Shown piece after piece: positions 1 to 11,772 of a stretch of 64,000 bases of DNA. The translations under genes and the position numbers were made by a program. Each line of letters opens with the position of its first letter. The stretch's first letter is position 1. The notes below the pieces were generated by a model that was not told the origin of the DNA, ran no database searches, and saw only the letters and a list, made by a program, of their open reading frames with translations. This stretch comes from Oenanthe sinensis (taxonomy: Eukaryota > Streptophyta > Magnoliopsida > Apiales > Apiaceae): positions 23,918,501-23,982,500 of the forward strand of contig CM053794.1 of the NCBI GenBank assembly GCA_028671895.1. The letters run 5' to 3'.

Positions 1-223
1 CAATTCTGTTTTCATATATACGTACGTAAATATTCGGAGGTAGATCTTTCTCAAGAATTCTCCATTCTTTCATAATTGTTTTGTAGAATGCAGTGTTTGT
101 ACTAGTGATAAGAGTGTTGCTGCATGACTTTGAATTATAAGAGTGGTCTGAGGCATCACTTGCAGTATCAAACTGTGGAAATTTCTTTGATATGCCATTA
201 GGTTTTTGAAGAGAGAGCTCCAT
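1..223 (-). CDS. E2 ubiquitin-conjugating enzyme, 5' end only (copy 1)
   Basis: Minus-strand reading frame from an ATG at 223 to the left edge, about 74 codons without a stop. It gives a serine-rich N-terminus followed by the segment FYKTIMKEWRILEKDLP, typical of the start of the UBC fold in plant E2s of the UBC23-27/E2-38 (UBE2O-like) group. The catalytic cysteine lies outside the window. It matches the E2 copy at 4789-5799 almost base for base, but here the codon that is a stop in copy 2 is still a tyrosine codon (TAT). It may be an intact gene or another pseudogene; the window cannot tell. It is the left part of the tandem duplication unit and is divergent from the ABCB relic on the plus strand. 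Confidence 0.6.
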   Translation of the reverse strand, partial: MELSLQKPNGISKKFPQFDTASDASDHSYNSKSCSNTLITSTNTAFYKTIMKEWRILEKDLPPNIYVRIYENRI

Positions 224-674
224 TAAATTTCGAGAGAAGATTAATTTGGTTATACGTACCCTACTAGGTATAGTTCGTAGTTGTATGTATGGAGCTGGAG
301 TTGGAACAAGAATCAAGTACTAGGGTAGGTTTTATACTACAGGATTGGAGTTTTATTAGTATTATACAAGGACACGGACTTGATGGGCTATTGTGTATGA
401 CTTCCGGTCTTATAATGAAATATTATATTACTCTAATGAAAAGTCTAATTATATTAATATTTATTTTTAACTTAGGATTCCAATCACTACTTATCTTCTA
501 ATTAGGAATCTAATTAATAAATATTACAATATTCTAATGAGAAGTCTTATAAAAATAATTATATGGGAGATTAAAAATGAAATGATAAAGTGACTTATTG
601 ACGAAAAATGTATTTCATGAGAGACCGACTTATTAAGTAGAAGTATGTTAATCGTTAAAATTGAAGAACTCTCA

Positions 675-1123
675 GGGGTCGTATGGTTCAAATATCGGTA
701 TGAGGTTGGAATCAGGAATCCGGTTAGAGTGATATGGGGTTGAGGTATCATTTCTATTATCATGTGTTTTGTTGAGTGCTGGAATGAATATATTTTATTT
801 AATATATATTTTATTTGTTAATTTTAATTATTTTAAAATTTTATTTTAATTATTTATTTTAATATATTTTTGACTTATTGATTTTTTTTTTAATTAAACA
901 TATAAATTTAATTACTTAAATAGGAATGAATATATTAAAAATTAATTTGATTCCTCATACCCCATCACTCATACCCACCTCCCCCCTTGGGTATTAAAAA
1001 CCCATACATTGGGGGTTTGAGGAATGAGTATCAATTTTTTTTTTCACAACTAAACACCGGGTATGGGGTTGGAATGTGTGAAACCCATACCTGATTCCAG
1101 AATTTCTCGAAATAAACGAGCCC
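675..1123. mobile_element. Tourist/PIF-Harbinger-like MITE (copy 1)
   Basis: Starts GGGGTCGTATGGTTC and ends with the degraded inverse, CGAAATAAACGAGCCC. The copy in unit 2 keeps better ends, flanked on both sides by TTA. The 3-bp TTA target duplication and short inverted termini are those of PIF/Harbinger MITEs. Further inverted stretches inside (GATTCCTCATACCCC and its complement) give a strongly self-complementary element. No coding capacity. The left TTA is mutated here. Confidence 0.65.
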
Positions 1124-1263
1124 TTAGGTGCTTTCAAAGCACTCAATTTTTTTAAATTTATTTATTTAACCATATATAAATTCATATTTGTCTTTTTAAT
1201 AAGTGTATAATTACTATTTATCTTCTAGTTAGGTGTATTATAAAAGGGGATGGAGTTTCTAAA

Positions 1264-1630
1264 GCACACTATAGAAAAATTCTCTATTAATTAGTGGACC
1301 ATAAATCAGGTATTTTATTTATTTTTTTGATAATCCAACCGTACAGATGAAATATTTATACCAAAACAACAAGATATACAAGTTTTCATTAAATTTAAAA
1401 TAGCGGGGTATCATTTTTATAATAGTATTATTTCTTTATATATATTCAACGGCATAGATCTATTATAATCTTATTATTATAAATATATAGTTTCAAATTA
1501 ATAAATTACATAAAAATTTATACATTGACTTATTTTGATATGAAATTTACATCCGTACAGTTGGATCATTTAAATAATAATTTATTTATTTAATTTTAAA
1601 CCGCACTAGTAGAGAAGTTCTCTAGTGTGT
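1264..1630. mobile_element. MITE with CACACTA...TAGTGTG termini (copy 1)
   Basis: An AT-rich 367-bp block bounded by GCACACTATAGAAAAATTC on the left and GAAGTTCTCTAGTGTGT on the right, which are imperfect inverted repeats. A second inverted pair lies inside (ATCCAACCGTACAGATG and CATCCGTACAGTTGGAT). No target duplication was resolved, so the superfamily is left open. The internal motif also occurs in the tandem repeats of the hAT element at 25.4-26.0 kb. Confidence 0.5.
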
Positions 1631-2233
1631 ACTTGATACTTTTTTCCCATTATAAAAAGTATTAACTTATCTTTTGATTACGATTTAAAAAAAACGATAA
1701 AGTCTCCAAACTATTTTTCTAATTTTATAGAGAATTTATTTATTAAAAAATTTATATAAATTACTATTTGTATTCTATTAAGAATCGAATTAGTACTTAC
1801 CTTATAATTAAGATTTTAACTATTATTTACATTTTAATCAGGGGTCTAATCAGTAAATATTAACCTATTTTAATTGTAATTCTTATAAAAGTAATTTAGC
1901 AAAAAAAAATCTTATAAAAGTCAAATATATTAAATATAAGTTGACTTATTCTATAAAAAAATATTTTGAATAAAGTTATAAAAAAGAAATGATTGTAATT
2001 ATTAATGCGCGCAGTTCAACTCAAATTGTATAACAGATCCAATTACAAATATTAGAAGTTAATTTCTTCACTGTTTAATGCAGTATCACGTGTACCGGAG
2101 TCTATTAGGACTTTTGGGAGCTCATCCTTTAACTCGATCTACTGGTTTCGCTACCCCAGCTCGATGTACTGGATCCGATATATCCTAGAATGACCAGACC
2201 TCGTGCCATTAATCATTTAATTGAAGCCGCCAA

Positions 2234-4480
2234 GCACAACAACACTTGTTGTAGCCCATCGTTTGAGTACAGTAAAGAATGCTGATACCATCGCTGTAAT
2301 TTGTAATCAGGTCCACATTCGGAGCTGCTACAAGGCCCTGAAGGAGCATAAAGACAGCTTGTAAGACTACAACAAACAAGCAAATTTCCCGAACATGTGG
2401 CAACGTATCAGGATAGGCCTTATACTAGTATAAAAAAATTCAGAAAGACACTCAAGACACACTACGCCGTAGATCGGCATACGCAACGCCCATTTTATGT
2501 TACAATAGGCCCCAAAACCGTTACTATAGGTCTATTGTAACATCAGGGAGGCGTTGCATATAGGGGCATTACAATACAATAGCTACCTATTGTAACGTTT
2601 TTTTAGTTCTATTGCAACACCACTAAAAATGTTACAATAAATACATATTGTAACACTAACCTGCACAAATGTAATACAAAATTGGTGTTACAATAGGTTG
2701 AAGTAGATTGAAGAAGTTACACGTCAGTAGTGGGACCCACATGCCATGTCACATGTGGACCCACATGCCACATCAGAAGCCACAAGTAGTGGCAGCCACT
2801 CACTTTCAGGTCTATTAGGTACATCTAGTTCAATAGATATTTCAGACAAATCTACTGCAGATACACCCTCAGATAATTAAGTTAGAGAAATTTACACTAC
2901 ATCGCTTGGCCTATTTGACCAAGCCAGAAATTCCAGTTTTAATAGTAGGTTTTCTAGCTACGATGTCCAATGGTCTGATACTTCCAACCTATAGCTTACT
3001 TACTTCCAGTGTTATAAAAACATTCTATGAGTCAGATCATAAGCTTCAGAAGGATTCGTAGTTTTGGGCTCTAATGTTAGTTGTTCTCGGTGTGGGAAGT
3101 TTTTTGACAATGCCACTAAGAACGTACTGTTTTGCCGTGCAGGCTGTAAATTGATCAGAAGACTTAGATTAATGTGCTTTGAGAAAGTGATACATATGAA
3201 GATAAGTTGGTTTGACAAATTGGAAAACTCAAGTGGTGCAATAGGTGCAAGGCTTTTTGCTGACGTGGTGAGAGGTATTAATGTTGGGGATGCATTAGGT
3301 TATTTGGGTCAAATTTCTGCAACTGCAATTGCTGGTTTAGTTATTGGTTTCCAAGCAAGTTGGCAATTGAGTATTCTACTCCTTGTCATGCTTCCTCTTT
3401 TACGACTGAACGGGTATTTTCAGATAAAATCCTTTGTTGGATTCCATGCTGATTCAAAGGTTGCAATTTAGTACAATATAAAGAAATCTTTGGTCTCTCT
3501 ATGACTGCGGTTGGGATTTCTCAATCAGGTGCCCTTGCACCTGACACCGGTAAAGCCAAAAGTGCTGCAGCTTCTATATTTTAATTCATTGCTAGACCAG
3601 AAGTTAATAATAGAATCGAAAGATGACTACGGAATAACAGCTGATTATCATGTTTTCAGAGATTTTTGCATAGTCATTCCGCATGGCCAGGTACACAACT
3701 ATTTTTTAAGTAAGTCAAAACTTAGTTGATCATTCTACTAATCTATTAGCACAATGTAGCTGCTAAGTTAACAAGTCTACCTCATGCTATTACAAAGATG
3801 TCTTATTCTGTATATCACGTTTTTTTTTTTTAACAAGTCCTCTCAGTCGAAAGTACCCTGGTTTGAAAAGTGGAACACTAGTTTTATTGTCGGTATCCAT
3901 AATTTGAAATTGTTGCCCTCACATAAAAGTCGTTTGGCGATCACGGGTGTGTCGATATCAATGTGACAGTGGAGCACCGGATATGTTCATCGGAATTTAT
4001 TATCTAAATAGTTATTGGGGTTATTTTTATTCAAACTCGCGATCGGTAGGTTAAATGTGCCCAGTCTGGCAATATTAAGGTGCTAAGGCATTTGAAGTAG
4101 CATGTTACGCATTATATGTTCTTATATTAGCAGCATATATTTAATATTTGTGATTTAATATGATTATGATAAGAAATGTTATGGAGCAGACTGTTGCTCT
4201 AGTCGGAGAAAGTGGGAGTAGAAAATCAACAGGGATCTCTCCTTGTTGCAAAGATTTTATGATCCTGACTCTGGTATCATCACAATAGATGGTATCAACA
4301 TTCAAAACTTCAAGTTAAAAAAATGGTATAGGCAGCAGATGGGTCTAGTGAGCCAGGAGCCTGTCTTGTTTACTGATTCAATATATAAATTTCAACATTA
4401 CCTATGGAATTGGAAAGAAATGCCACTGGTGCCACTGGTTCTATATATATACTTCCCACAAACTAGATAGCTAAAACGAA
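2234..4480 (+). pseudogene. ABCB (P-glycoprotein type) transporter relic, copy 1
   Basis: Remains of the second half of a full-size plant ABCB transporter of the ABCB4/11/21 group (plasma-membrane exporters). Homology starts at the D-loop/H-loop of NBD1 (LVVAH), runs through the linker, the second membrane domain (GLVIGFQASWQLSILLLVMLPL near 3340-3400), the intracellular exon containing LLDQKLIIESKDDY (3585-3640), and NBD2 (4190-4470). Exons are separated by relics of introns. The Walker A region at 4202-4231 reads GESGSRKST, so the second glycine is lost, and the frame breaks before the signature motif. The first half of the transporter is absent. A 310-bp insertion lies in the linker at 2460-2771. 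Not functional. Confidence 0.85.
2460..2771. mobile_element. CACTA-like MITE insertion in ABCB linker (copy 1)
   Basis: A block of about 312 bp interrupts ABCB linker homology: the third ABCB copy (33,820-33,880) lacks it. It begins CACTACGCCG and has CAGTAGTG at 2725-2732, consistent with CACTA-type termini. It is filled with inverted copies of GTTACAATAG / CTATTGTAAC. A GGACCCACATGCC repeat lies at its right end. About 37 bp of linker were lost at the insertion site. No 3-bp target duplication was found, so the class is tentative. Confidence 0.5.
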
Positions 4481-4788
4481 TCTTAGAGCTGCACTGAAAG
4501 GCAATACTACTAAGGCACTGTAAAAACTTAAAACATGCAGAGAGATTGACGTGGTTGGTTGAATGTGATGTGTGAACTAAGTGATTTATAATTTTGGTAA
4601 ACCTGTAAGGTATCTTCACACACAACACACACACATATATATTATGGGAAGAACTCAAAAAGAGAAAACTTAAAACATGTAACTTAATCTCTTTTACAGT
4701 AGCAGGCAATTAAACTTAATCCTACATATCTATTCATACGCAATCCACTTTTATATACTCTCTTCCGACTGGGGAACTGCTTCTAGTA
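4481..4788. other. Convergent intergenic stretch, no gene seen
   Basis: Lies between the plus-strand ABCB relic and the minus-strand E2 gene. AT-rich with a short (CA)n(TA)n run near 4620-4645. Likely the last intron/3' part of the ABCB relic and the E2 3' untranslated region. Nothing else recognised. Confidence 0.4.
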
Positions 4789-5799
4789 CTAATCTGCATT
4801 GCCTTTAACACATTTTTTCAACCCAGACAACTTCTTGACAATCCCAGAAAACCAGCTGCTTCTATATATCTTTTCCTTCAAATTAGCCTTCTGTAAATAC
4901 TCTATCTCTGTTTTCTCCACCAATTGATCCAGCTGTACGTGAAAGTCATTCAACGACGGATCATTCTTAACAAATGAGTTGAACAAATTAGGATATTTTT
5001 GACTCATCTGAAACATGAAAAATTTAGATACTTTAACTTTCTGATCAAACACGAAAAATCCACAATCTTGATACTCGCCGACTTTAACATAGCCATTCAT
5101 ATACGCCTTACATGCAGTTAAAATACTACGCCCGCGATCACGAAAATGCTCAACAACAAACTCCTTAAAATTAAAAGGAGGTTTTTCAAACAAATGTATC
5201 ATTGTTTGACAACTCGAAACAAATACTTTTTCACTATACTCCCTGGAGACGTTATTCATATTCATATCAATCAACCTGACGAACAATGGCTGATTGTAAT
5301 ACGGCTTCTCATTCAACACAAGACCTTGCATCGAAACCAACACTTGCAAAACAGTTGATACATTAGGTTGCCAAGATGGACCGATCCAATTATTCAAAAG
5401 ACTCAAACAAATCTTCCCATTTTCATATAAAATAGGATTTACAACAAGACCGAATGATTTATAACGTACTGATGGAGGCTTGTATGGATACTGAACCGGA
5501 AAAAAGAAGTCGAAAAAGAAAAGACCATCGTGGTAAGGCGTTCCCGAGGCTCCTACAATAACAGCACGTAAGAGATCAATTCTGTCTTCTTATATACGTA
5601 CGTAAATATTCGGAGGTAGATCTTTCTCAAGAATTCTCCATTCTTTCATAATTGTTTTGTAGAATGCAGTGTTTGTACTAGTGATAAGAGTGTTGCTGCA
5701 TGACTTTGAATTATAAGAGTGGTCTGAGGCATCACTTGCAGTATCAAACTGTAGAAATTTCTTTGATATGCCATTAGGTTTTTGAAGAGAGAGCTCCAT
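4789..5799 (-). pseudogene. E2 ubiquitin-conjugating enzyme with one in-frame stop (copy 2)
   Basis: An intronless frame of about 336 codons from ATG at 5799 to the stop at 4789. It encodes a UBC-fold E2: KEWRILEKDLP, then GTPYHDGLFFFDFFFP, YPYKPPSVRY, and the active-site segment NGKICLSLLNNW with the catalytic cysteine. It continues with QVLVSMQGLVLNEKPYYN and the C-terminal HFRDRGRSILTACKAYM found in the plant UBC23-27/E2-38 (UBE2O-like) group. The product would transfer ubiquitin from E1 to substrates in the cytosol. The only break is TAA at 5590-5592, where copies 1 and 3 have TAT (Tyr). All motifs downstream are intact, so the break is recent or the frame is read by another route. TTG codons upstream of 5799 were not taken as starts because a stop precedes them. 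Confidence 0.85.
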
Positions 5800-6250
5800 T
5801 AAATTTCGAGAGAAGATTAATTTGGTTATACGTACCCTACTAGGTATAGTTCGTAGTTGTATGTATGGAGCTGGAGTTGGAACAAGAATCAATTACTAGG
5901 GTAGGTTTTATACTGCAGGATTGGAGTTTTATTAGTATTATACAAGGACACGGACTTGATGGGCTATTGTGTATGACTTCCGGTCTTATAATGAAATATT
6001 ATATTACTCTAATGAAAAGTCTAATTATATTAATATTTATTTTTAACTTAGGATTCTAATCACTACTTATCTTCTAATTAGGAATCTAATTAATAAATAT
6101 TACAATATTCTAATGAGAAGTCTTATAAAAATAATTATATGGGAGATTAAAAAAGAAATGATAAAGTGACTTATTGACGAAAAATGTATTTCATGAGAGA
6201 CCGACTTATTAAGGAGAATTATGTTAATCGTTAAAATTGAAGAACTGTTA

Positions 6251-6685
6251 GGGGTCGTATGGTTCAAATATCGGTATGAGGTTGGAATCATGAATCGGGT
6301 TAGAGTGGTATGGGGTTGAGGTATCATTTCTAATATCATGTGTTTTGTTGAGTGCTGGAATGAATATATTTTATTTGTTAATTTTAATTATTTTAAAATT
6401 TTATTTTAATTATTTCTTTTAATATATTTTTGACTTATTGATTTATTTTTTTTAATTAAACATATAAATTTAATTGCTTAAATAGGAATGAATATATTAA
6501 AAATTAATTTGATTCCTCATACCCCATCCCTCATACCCACCTCCCCCCTTGGGTATTAAAAACCCATACATTGGGGGTTTGAGGAATGAGTATCAATTTT
6601 TTTTTTCACAACCAAACACCGGGTATGGGGTTGGAAAGAGTGAAACCCATACCTGATTCCAGAGTTTCTCGAACCAAACGACCCC
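6251..6685. mobile_element. Tourist/PIF-Harbinger-like MITE (copy 2)
   Basis: A 435-bp element starting GGGGTCGTATGGTTC and ending GAACCAAACGACCCC. TTA target duplications flank it at 6248-6250 and 6686-6688. Copy of the element at 675-1123; this one has the better-kept ends. Confidence 0.75.
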
Positions 6686-6841
6686 TTAGGTGCTTTCAAA
6701 GCACTCAATTTTTTTTTAATTTTTTTAATTTTTTTAATTTATTTATTTAACCATATAATTTCCTATTTGTCTTCTAATAAGTGTATAATTACTATTTGTC
6801 TTTTAGTTAAGTGTATTATAAAAGGGGATGGAGTTTCTAAA

Positions 6842-7208
6842 GCACACTATAGAAAAATTCTCTATTAATTAGTGCACCATAAATCATGTATTTTATTTAT
6901 TTTTTTGTTAATCCAACCGTATGGATGAAATATTTATACCAAAACAACAAGATATACAAGTTTTCATTAAATTTAAAATAGCGGGGTATCATTTTTATAA
7001 TAGTATTATTTCTTTATATATATTCAACGACATAGATCTATTATAATCTTATTATTATAAATATATAGCTCAAATTAATAAATTACATAAAAATTTATAC
7101 ATTGACTTATTTTGATATGAAATTTACATCCGTAGAGTTGGATCATTTAAATAATAATTTATTTATTTAATTTTAAACCGTACTAGTAGAGAAGTTCTCT
7201 AGTGTGTA
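6842..7208. mobile_element. MITE with CACACTA...TAGTGTG termini (copy 2)
   Basis: Duplicate of the 367-bp element at 1264-1630 with the same imperfect inverted termini. It travelled with the segmental duplication, not by a second insertion. Confidence 0.5.
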
Positions 7209-7815
7209 CTTGATACTTTTTTCCCATTATAAAAAGTATGAACTTATCTTTTGATTACGATTTAAAAAAAAACGATACAGTCTCCAAACTATTTTTTTAA
7301 TTTTATAGAGAATTTATTTATTAAAAAATTTATATAAATTACTATTTGTATTCTATTAAGAATCGAATTAGTACTTACCTTATAATTAAGATTTTAACTA
7401 TTATTTACATTTTAATCAGGGGTCTAAACAGTAAATATTAACCTATTTTAATTGTAATTCTTATAAAAGTAATTTAGCAAAAAAAAAAAATCTTATAAAA
7501 GACAAATATATTAAATATAAGTTGACTTATTCTATAAAAAAAATATTTTGAATAAAGTTATAAAAAAGAAATGATTGTCATTATTAATGCGCGCAGTTCA
7601 ACTCAAATTGTATAACATATCCAATTTCAAATATTAGAAGTTAATTTCTTCACTGTTTAATGCAGTATCACGTGTACCGGAGTCTATTAGGACTTTTGGG
7701 AGCTCATCCTTTAACTCGATCTACTGGTTTCGCTACCCCAGCTCGATGTACTGGATCCGATATATCCTAGAATGACCAGACCTCGTGCCATTAATCATTT
7801 AATTGAAGCCGCCAA

Positions 7816-10045
7816 GCACAACAACACTTGTTGTAGCCCATCGTTTGAGTACAGTAAAGAATGCTGATACCATCGCTGTAATTTGTAATCAGGTCCACAT
7901 TCGGGGCTGCTACAAGACCCTGAAGGAGCATAAAGCCAGCTTGTAAGACTACAACAAGCAAATTTCTCGAACATGTGGCAACGTATCAGGATAGGCCTTA
8001 TACTAGTAGAAAAAAATTCAGAAAGACACTCAAGACACACTACACCATAGATGGGCATACGCAACGCCCATTTTACGTTACAATAGGCCCAAAAACCGTT
8101 ACTATAGGTCTATTGTAACATCAGGGAGGCGTTGCGTATAGGAGCATTACAATACAATAGCTACCTATTATAACGTTTTTTTAGCTCTATTGCAACACCA
8201 CTAAAAATGTTACAATAAATACATATTGTAACACTAACCTACACAAATGTAATACAAAATTGGTGTTACAATAGGTTGAAGTAGATTGAAGAAGTTACAC
8301 GTCAGTAGTGGGACCCACATGCCATGCACATGTGGACCCACATGCCACATCAGAAGCCACAAGTAGTGGCAGCCACTCACTTTCAGGTCTATTAGGTACA
8401 TCTAGTTCAATAGATATTTCAGACAAATCTACTGCAGATACACCCTCAGATAATTAAGTTAGAGAAATTTACACTACGTCGCTCGGCCTATTTGACCAAG
8501 CCAGAAATTCCAGTTTTAATAGTAGGTTTTCTAGCTACGCTGTCCAATGGTCTGATACTTCCAACCTATAGCTTACTTACTTCCAGTGTTATAAAAACAT
8601 TCTATGAGTCAGATCATAAGCTTCAGAAGGATTCGTAGTTTTGGGCTCTAATGTTAGTTGTTCTCGGTGTGGGAAGTTTTTTGACAATGCCACTAAGAAC
8701 GTACTGTTTTGCCGTGGCAGGCTGTAAATTGATCAGAAGACTTAGATTAATGTGCTTTGAGAAAGTGATACATATGAAGATAAGTTGGTTTGACAAATTG
8801 GAAAACTCAAGTGGTGCAATAGGTGCAAGGCTTTTTGCTGACGCGGTGAGAGGTATTAATGTTGGGGATGCATTAGGTTATTTGGTTCAAATTTCTGCAA
8901 CTGCAATTGCTGGTTTAGTTATTGGTTTCCAAGCAAGTTGGCGACTGAGTATTCTACTCCTTGTCATGCTTCCTCTTGTACGACTGAACGGGTATTTTCA
9001 GATAAAATCCTTTGTTGGATTCCATGCTGATTCAAAGGTTACAATTTAGTACAATATAAAGAAATCTTTGGTCTCGCTATGACTGCGGTTGGGATTTCTC
9101 AATCAGGTGCCCTTGCACCTGACACCGGTAAAGCCAAAAGTGCTGCAGCTTTTATATTTTAATTCATTGCTAGACCAGAAGTTAATAATAGAATCGAAAG
9201 ATGACTATGGAATAACAGCTGATTATCTTGTTTTCAGAGATTTTTGCTGAGTCATTCCGCATGGCCAGGTACACAACTATTTTTCAAGTAAGTCAAAACT
9301 TAGTTGATCATTCTACTAATCTATTAGCACAATGTAGCTGCTAAGTTAACAAGTCTACCTCATGCTATTACAAAGATGGCTTATTCTGTATATCACGTTT
9401 TTTTGTTAAATAAGTCCTCTCAGTCGAAAGTACCCTAGTTTGAAAAGTGGAACACTAGTTTTATTTGTCAGTATCCAAAATTTTAAATTGTTGCCCTCAC
9501 TTAAAAGTCGTTTGACTGTGGAACACCGTATAAGTTCATCGGTATTCATTATCTTAATAGTTATTGTGGTTATTTTTATTCAAACTCAGGGTTGGTAGGT
9601 CTAATGTGCCCAGTCTGGTAATATTAAGGTGCTAAGGCATTTGAAGTAGCATGTTATGCATTATACGTTCTTATCCGTTTATATTAGCAGCATATAATTT
9701 AATATTTGAGAGTTAATATGATTATGATAAGAAATGTTATGGAGCAGACTGTTGCTCTAGTCGGAGAAAATGAGAGTAGAAAATCAACAGGGATCTCCTT
9801 GTTGCAAAGATTTTATGAACCTGACTCTGGTATCATCACAATAGATGGTATCAACATTCAAAACTATCTTCAAGTTAAAATGGTTAAGGCAGCAGATGGG
9901 TCTAGTGAGTCAGGAGCCTGTCTTGTTTAACGATTCAATAAATTTCGACATTACCTATGGAATGGAAGGAAATGCCACTGAGTCTGAAATTTTAGCTGCA
10001 TCAAAGCTAGCAAATGCTCGTAACTTTATCAGTGCCAATGGTGTG
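7816..10045 (+). pseudogene. ABCB transporter relic, copy 2
   Basis: Duplicate of the relic at 2234-4480, with the same truncated left end at the NBD1 D-loop. Second membrane domain at 8640-9050 (RLRLMCFEKVIHMKISWFDK, then GLVIGFQASWRLSILLLVML). Coupling-helix exon with stops near 9150-9210. NBD2 from 9720 with Walker A altered to GENESRKST, and QQMGLVSQEPVLF read only after a frameshift near 9890. The sequence ends just after the conserved ATESEILAASKLANARNFIS, before the ABC signature and Walker B. Part of the ABCB4/11/21 group; cannot encode a transporter. Confidence 0.85.
8038..8348. mobile_element. CACTA-like MITE insertion in ABCB linker (copy 2)
   Basis: Duplicate of the insertion at 2460-2771, beginning CACTACACCATAG, with the same GTTACAATAG inverted motifs. 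Its presence in units 1 and 2 but not in the ABCB copy at 31-37 kb places it after the split of copy 3 and before the tandem duplication. Confidence 0.5.
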
Positions 10046-10078
10046 CTATATCTTGTCCAATGGTGTGCTATATCTTGT
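10035..10078. repeat. Two tandem 22-bp units next to a MITE
   Basis: The unit beginning CCAATGGTGTGCTATATC occurs at 10035-10056 and again at 10057-10078. It resembles the left terminus of the MITE at 10121, so three left-end-like copies lie in a row at the edge of the ABCB relic. Confidence 0.7.
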
Positions 10079-10120
10079 TCTATAAGTATATTATAGAACA
10101 AAAACTAAAATTTCTCCACT

Positions 10121-10422
10121 CCAATGGTGTGCTAAAATAGCACAATGCTATAATTTGTTCTATATATAGAATAAAAGATAGATGAAGCTATATTTCACAC
10201 ATTATCAAAAAATGAAAAAATGGAATGAAATAAATAAAGGGGTGACATCAATTTTCTACCTAACATATTTAATACCAGTTTTAGCAATTTTATATTAAAT
10301 TTATTCATTTGGAACAAGATTTAGAATAATGTATTGGAGACATGTTGCTATTTTAGCACAAAAAACCACTTTTTTGTGCTAAATTATAGGAATAGCTCCA
10401 TCTATTTTAGCACAACCATTGG
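10121..10422. mobile_element. 302-bp MITE with 20-bp terminal inverted repeats
   Basis: Left end CCAATGGTGTGCTAAAATAG (10121-10140); right end (10402-10422) is its inverse with one extra base. Inside, 10352-10383 is a perfect hairpin: TTTAGCACAAAAAA, loop CCAC, then the exact complement. No clear target duplication was found, so the superfamily is open. Confidence 0.7.
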
Positions 10423-10995
10423 ACATGATCTTACAACAGGTTCTATATTCACGCTTCTCACAAGCTAGATAGTTAAATGGTTAAATATCAAAGTGACCAC
10501 TCAAGTCGATGCCTAATATCACTTATGTCGATGCTTTTCTATTTTCGACTCCGATCTACAATGAAATTGTGTATATAGAGTCCACGCGCAGAGTTTATCT
10601 TAAATCAAAGTTCTTATATTTAGGTGAAAATTTAAAAGATCTAAAATACTCTAAAAAATCTAACAAAATCCGTGAATCTTTAAAATCCATCTGCTTTAAT
10701 AAATTTTTAAATAATCATATATTTTAATAGGTTATTATTAATAATTTATATTGAATACCTCTGAATTTAAAATATTATTTAATATTCAGATATACCGAAT
10801 ACTCTTAGATTTTAAAATATTATTTAAAATCATGATTAAATATCCATAAATTTTAGTGGATATTTTTAAATCAAACTAAATATCTTAAAATTTTAAAATT
10901 CAAAAGAATATTATAGAATCCCGATTGGATACACTCTTTATATTTATATTTAAGACGTATATCCGTTAAAGAAACATCTTCGTAAGAATGATTCA
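10423..10995. other. AT-rich DNA, no gene seen
   Basis: Non-coding; short related pieces such as TTTAAAATATTATTTAA recur near 10,765-10,830. No convincing reading frame or RNA gene. Confidence 0.4.
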
Positions 10996-11720
<725 letters not shown>

Positions 11721-11723
11721 CCC

Positions 11724-11724
11724 C

Positions 11725-11772
<48 letters not shown>
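11724..11772. repeat. (TA)n(GA)n microsatellite at palindrome centre
   Basis: A TA run followed by a GA run, forming the spacer between the two inverted ~620-bp elements. Confidence 0.85.

Larger units (their letters stand above)
1..4500. repeat. Tandem segmental duplication, unit 1
   Basis: Positions 1-4500 align with about 5577-10045 in the same orientation. The offset is 5576 bases at the left and about 5560 at the right because of small indels. Identity is high throughout, including non-coding DNA and both MITEs, so this is a duplication of DNA and not conservation of a gene family. The unit holds the E2 start, a Harbinger MITE, a second MITE and the ABCB relic. The 3' part of the E2 gene (4789-5576) belongs to the same unit but its copy-1 equivalent lies left of the window. 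Confidence 0.9.
5577..10045. repeat. Tandem segmental duplication, unit 2
   Basis: Second copy of the 5.57-kb unit described for 1-4500, same orientation and order of features. It begins inside the E2 gene and ends inside NBD2 of the ABCB relic near 10,045, where the sequence passes into the 22-bp repeats and MITE. Confidence 0.9.

Noticed and set aside
289..501. 70-codon plus-strand frame, repeated at 5865-6059
   Set aside because: It lies antisense and upstream of the E2 gene in AT-rich DNA; conserved only because the whole unit is duplicated.
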